A stretch of 9,106 bases of DNA, from the NCBI GenBank assembly GCA_003512825.1, contig DOOI01000154.1, forward strand, positions 7,744 through 16,849, written 5' to 3'. This DNA comes from Paracoccaceae bacterium. Its GTDB lineage: Bacteria; Pseudomonadota; Alphaproteobacteria; Rhodobacterales; Rhodobacteraceae. A program made the position numbers and the translations under genes. Positions 6,376 through 9,106 of the stretch are shown piece by piece (position 1 is the first letter of the stretch; the number at the start of each line of letters is the position of its first letter). The notes under the pieces were generated by a model. It had not been told where the DNA came from and did not search any database. It saw only the letters and a program-made list of their open reading frames with translations.

Positions 6376-9106
6376 TTAATGCGCCTGCGCCCAATTGGCC
6401 CCCTGCCCGGCATCCACCACCAAAGGCACCGCCATCTGCACCGCCGGCAAAGCCGCGCTCTCCATCACCTCGCGCGCCACCGCAATCAGCGGCTCCACGG
6501 CCTCCTCTGCCACTTCAAACAACAGTTCATCATGCACCTGCAACAGCATGGTCGCCTCCAACCCGGCAATAGCCTTGGGCATGCGGATCATCGCCCGCCG
6601 GATCACATCTGCCGCCGTGCCTTGAATGGGCGCATTGATCGCTGCACGCTGAGCAAACCCCGCCGTCGGCCCCTTGGCATTGATCTCCGGTGTGTGGATC
6701 TTGCGTCCAAACAATGTCTCGACATAGCCATGCGCCTTGGCAAACTCCTTGGTCGCCGCCATGTAGTCCTTGATCCCCGGAAAGCGCTCGAAATAGCGGT
6801 CGATAAAGCCCTGCGCCTCGGCGCGCGGGATCCGCAGATTGCGCGCCAGCCCAAAGCCGGAAATCCCGTAAATCACCCCAAAGTTGATCGCCTTCGCCTG
6901 CCGCCGAATATCCGGCGTCATCTGATCAAGCGGCACATTGAACATCTCCGATGCCGTCGCCGCGTGAATATCCTGCCCCTGCCGGAACGCTTCTTTCAGC
7001 GCATCAATCCCCGCAATATGGGCCAAGATCCGCAACTCGATCTGGCTGTAATCCAATGACACCAACCGCTTGCCCGGCCCCGCCACAAAAGCCTCCCGAA
7101 TACGCCGCCCCTCTTCGCTTCGCACCGGAATGTTTTGCAAATTCGGGTCCGACGAGGCCAAACGCCCGGTATTCGCCCCAGCTTGCATATAAGACGTATG
7201 CACCCGCCCGGTGTCGCGGTTGATATGATCCTGCAACGCATCGGAATAGGTGGATTTCAGCTTGGCAATCTGACGCCAATCCAGCACCCGGCGCGGCAAA
7301 TCATGCTCCGTCGCAAGATCCTCCAGCACATCCGCCCCCGTCGCATAGGCACCAGTCTTGCCCGTCTTGCCACCCGGCAACCCCATCTTGTCAAAGAGGA
7401 TCTCTCCCAATTGCTTGGGCGACCCCACATTGAACGCCCCCCCTGCCAGCTCATGGATTTCCGCCTCCAAACCCGCCATCTGCTGGGCAAAGGCATTGGA
7501 CATGCGCGACAGCGTATCACGATCCACCAAAACCCCGGCGCGCTCCATCTGGGCCAATACAGGCACCAAAGGCCGCTCCAAGGTTTCATAAACCCGCGTC
7601 ACCTTCTGGCGATGCAGTTGCGGCTTGAACGCCAGCCACAGCCGCAAGGTCACATCCGCATCTTCCGCCGCATAGCGCACCGCATCTGCCACGGGCACCC
7701 GGTCAAAAGTCACCGCCGCTTTCCCCGTCCCCAGCAACTCCTTGATCGGAATAGGATTATGTCCCAGATAGCGCTCCGAAAGCGCATCCATCCCATGCCC
7801 GTGCAACCCCGCGTTCAGCGCATAAGACATCAGCATCGTGTCATCAAACGACACCACCCTCAGCCCGTAATTCGCCAAAACCTTGGCGTCATATTTCACA
7901 TTCTGCCCAATCTTCAGCAGGCTCTCATCCTCCAACACAGGCTTGAGCGCCGCCAAGGCCTCCTCCAGCGGCATCTGCCCCTCTGCCAGCTCCGCCGCCC
8001 CAAACAAATCCCCCGATCCGCTGCGATGACCAAGCGGAATGTAACAGGCCTTGCCCGGCGCAATCGCCAGCGAAATCCCCACCAATTCCGCCACCATTTC
8101 ATCAAGACTGGTGGTTTCTGTGTCAAAGGCCACATAGCCCTGCTCCCGGATCGCGGCGATCCAAGGCGCCAACTCCGCCAGCGACGTGACCTGCTCATAA
8201 GCAGTCACATCAAACGGCACGCGCTCCGGTGCCGACGCCTCTGCCGCCCCTGCGCCACCCAGCATCTCGTCAAGGATGACTGGCACATCCACCTTCAACG
8301 CCTCAGCAATCCGCCGCGTCAGACTGCGAAACTCCATCTCGGTCAAAAACCCCAAAAGCCGGTCCGCCTCAGGCGCACGCACCTCCAATGCCTCCAAGGT
8401 CACATCAAGCGGCATGTCACAGTCCAGCGAAACCAACCGCTTCGACAATTCGATTTGCGCGCGGTTCTCGATCAAGGTCTCCCGCCGCTTCGGCTGCTTG
8501 ATCTCCCCCGCCCGATCCAGCAACGCCTCCAATGACCCGAATTCATTGATCAACAGCGCCGCCGTCTTGATCCCGATCCCCGGCGCGCCCGGCACGTTAT
8601 CCACCGCATCACCCGCCAGCGCCTGCACATCCACCACCCGGTCAGGATAGACGCCAAACTTCTCAAACACCCCGTCGCGATCAATGCGCTTGTTCTTCAT
8701 CGGGTCCAGCATTTCGACGCCGCCGCCGACCAATTGCATCAAATCCTTGTCCGAAGAGACAATCGTCACCCGCCCGCCCGCATCGCGCGCCCGATGGGCC
8801 AAAGTGGCAATGATATCATCAGCCTCATAGCCCTCCTGCTCCAGACAGGCGATGCCAAAGGCCTCGGTCGCAGTCCGGGTCAACGGCATCTGGGGCCGCA
8901 AATCGGCGGGCATTTCCTCACGATTGGCCTTGTAGAGGTCATACATGTCGTTGCGAAACGTATGACTGCCCTTGTCAAACACCACGGCCACATGCGTCAC
9001 ATCACTGCCCGCGTTGCCCTCGACATAGCGCTGAAGCATGTTGCAAAAGCCAGAAACCGCGCCAATCGGCAATCCATCCGACTTCCGCGTCAGCGGCGGC
9101 AATGCG
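6376..9106 (-). CDS. polA: DNA polymerase I (N-terminal ~20 residues beyond right edge)
   Basis: The frame is open to the right edge and enters at ALPPLTRKSDG, which in PolA follows an FRAYH-type motif, so about 20 residues are missing. Counting from the leucine codon at 9102, 908 residues are visible. The 5'-nuclease domain has VVFDKGSHTFR (40-50), IVSSDKDLMQL (114-124) and the DNA-binding loop GDAVDNVPGAPGIGIKTA (164-181). The 3'-5' proofreading domain keeps all acidic residues: D327 and E329 in FDTETTS, D405 in NVKYD, and D481 in YAAED. The polymerase domain has motif A LDYSQIELR (D684), the O-helix RRQAKAINFGVIYG (K737, F741) and motif C VHDE (H857-D858-E859). The enzyme removes RNA primers and fills repair gaps in the nucleoid. 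Total length would be close to E. coli PolA (928). A TTG at 9102 is an internal leucine, not the start. Promoter and start lie outside the window. Confidence 0.98.
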   Translation of the reverse strand, partial: ALPPLTRKSDGLPIGAVSGFCNMLQRYVEGNAGSDVTHVAVVFDKGSHTFRNDMYDLYKANREEMPADLRPQMPLTRTATEAFGIACLEQEGYEADDIIATLAHRARDAGGRVTIVSSDKDLMQLVGGGVEMLDPMKNKRIDRDGVFEKFGVYPDRVVDVQALAGDAVDNVPGAPGIGIKTAALLINEFGSLEALLDRAGEIKQPKRRETLIENRAQIELSKRLVSLDCDMPLDVTLEALEVRAPEADRLLGFLTEMEFRSLTRRIAEALKVDVPVILDEMLGGAGAAEASAPERVPFDVTAYEQVTSLAELAPWIAAIREQGYVAFDTETTSLDEMVAELVGISLAIAPGKACYIPLGHRSGSGDLFGAAELAEGQMPLEEALAALKPVLEDESLLKIGQNVKYDAKVLANYGLRVVSFDDTMLMSYALNAGLHGHGMDALSERYLGHNPIPIKELLGTGKAAVTFDRVPVADAVRYAAEDADVTLRLWLAFKPQLHRQKVTRVYETLERPLVPVLAQMERAGVLVDRDTLSRMSNAFAQQMAGLEAEIHELAGGAFNVGSPKQLGEILFDKMGLPGGKTGKTGAYATGADVLEDLATEHDLPRRVLDWRQIAKLKSTYSDALQDHINRDTGRVHTSYMQAGANTGRLASSDPNLQNIPVRSEEGRRIREAFVAGPGKRLVSLDYSQIELRILAHIAGIDALKEAFRQGQDIHAATASEMFNVPLDQMTPDIRRQAKAINFGVIYGISGFGLARNLRIPRAEAQGFIDRYFERFPGIKDYMAATKEFAKAHGYVETLFGRKIHTPEINAKGPTAGFAQRAAINAPIQGTAADVIRRAMIRMPKAIAGLEATMLLQVHDELLFEVAEEAVEPLIAVAREVMESAALPAVQMAVPLVVDAGQGANWAQAH

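Noticed and set aside
7135..8535. Long plus-strand open frame (466 codons) antisense to polA
   Set aside because: It lies fully inside polA, which has all family motifs, and its translation is rich in R, P, Q and H, as expected from the reverse of a GC-rich gene. No recognisable domain.
9100..9102. TTG at 9102 as the polA start
   Set aside because: The frame continues to the edge and the residues around it match the interior of the PolA nuclease domain after the FRAYH-type motif, so the gene is simply cut by the window.

Overview
The window reads as chromosomal DNA from an alphaproteobacterium, most likely a member of the Roseobacter group (Rhodobacterales). The basis is high GC content (about 60% by eye), GC-rich third codon positions, and the family make-up: an alphaproteobacterial-type MoxR / DUF58 / BatA-DUF4159 operon next to a DUF1285 gene, and a proofreading-competent PolA. 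The taxon is inferred from remembered family resemblance; no search was run. Six protein genes fill nearly all of the sequence, five on the minus strand and one on the plus strand. I see no tRNA, rRNA, CRISPR array, insertion sequence, prophage or attachment site.

Layout. Positions 1-3627 (minus) hold a tightly coupled three-gene operon, read right to left: a MoxR-type AAA+ ATPase, a DUF58 protein with a VWA-like fold, and a membrane-anchored BatA-N/DUF4159 protein that runs off the left edge. Both junctions are 4-base ATGA overlaps. A 70-base divergent promoter region separates moxR from a plus-strand DUF1285 gene (3698-4276). That gene converges on an EamA/DMT-family transporter (4298-5212, minus) with only 21 bases between stop codons. 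Upstream of the transporter, a perfect 19-base palindrome covers its ribosome-binding site. Next come an acyl-CoA thioesterase II (TesB; 5298-6173, minus), then a 202-base spacer with GC-rich hairpins and a 12-base tandem repeat, and finally DNA polymerase I (polA; 6376 to beyond the right edge, minus).

How the genes fit together. The MoxR-DUF58-BatA/DUF4159 set is a MoxR AAA+/VWA chaperone-like module. By analogy with characterised MoxR/VWA pairs it probably helps mature or stabilise envelope or metal-containing protein complexes, but its client here is unknown. The other genes are housekeeping or general-purpose: DNA repair and replication (PolA), cleavage of acyl-CoA (TesB), export or import of an unknown metabolite (DMT), and a conserved uncharacterised protein (DUF1285).

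Nothing here looks like a wholly new system. The items most worth a second look are the palindrome masking the transporter ribosome-binding site, the degraded metal-site motifs in both VWA-like proteins, and the repeat-rich spacer after polA.
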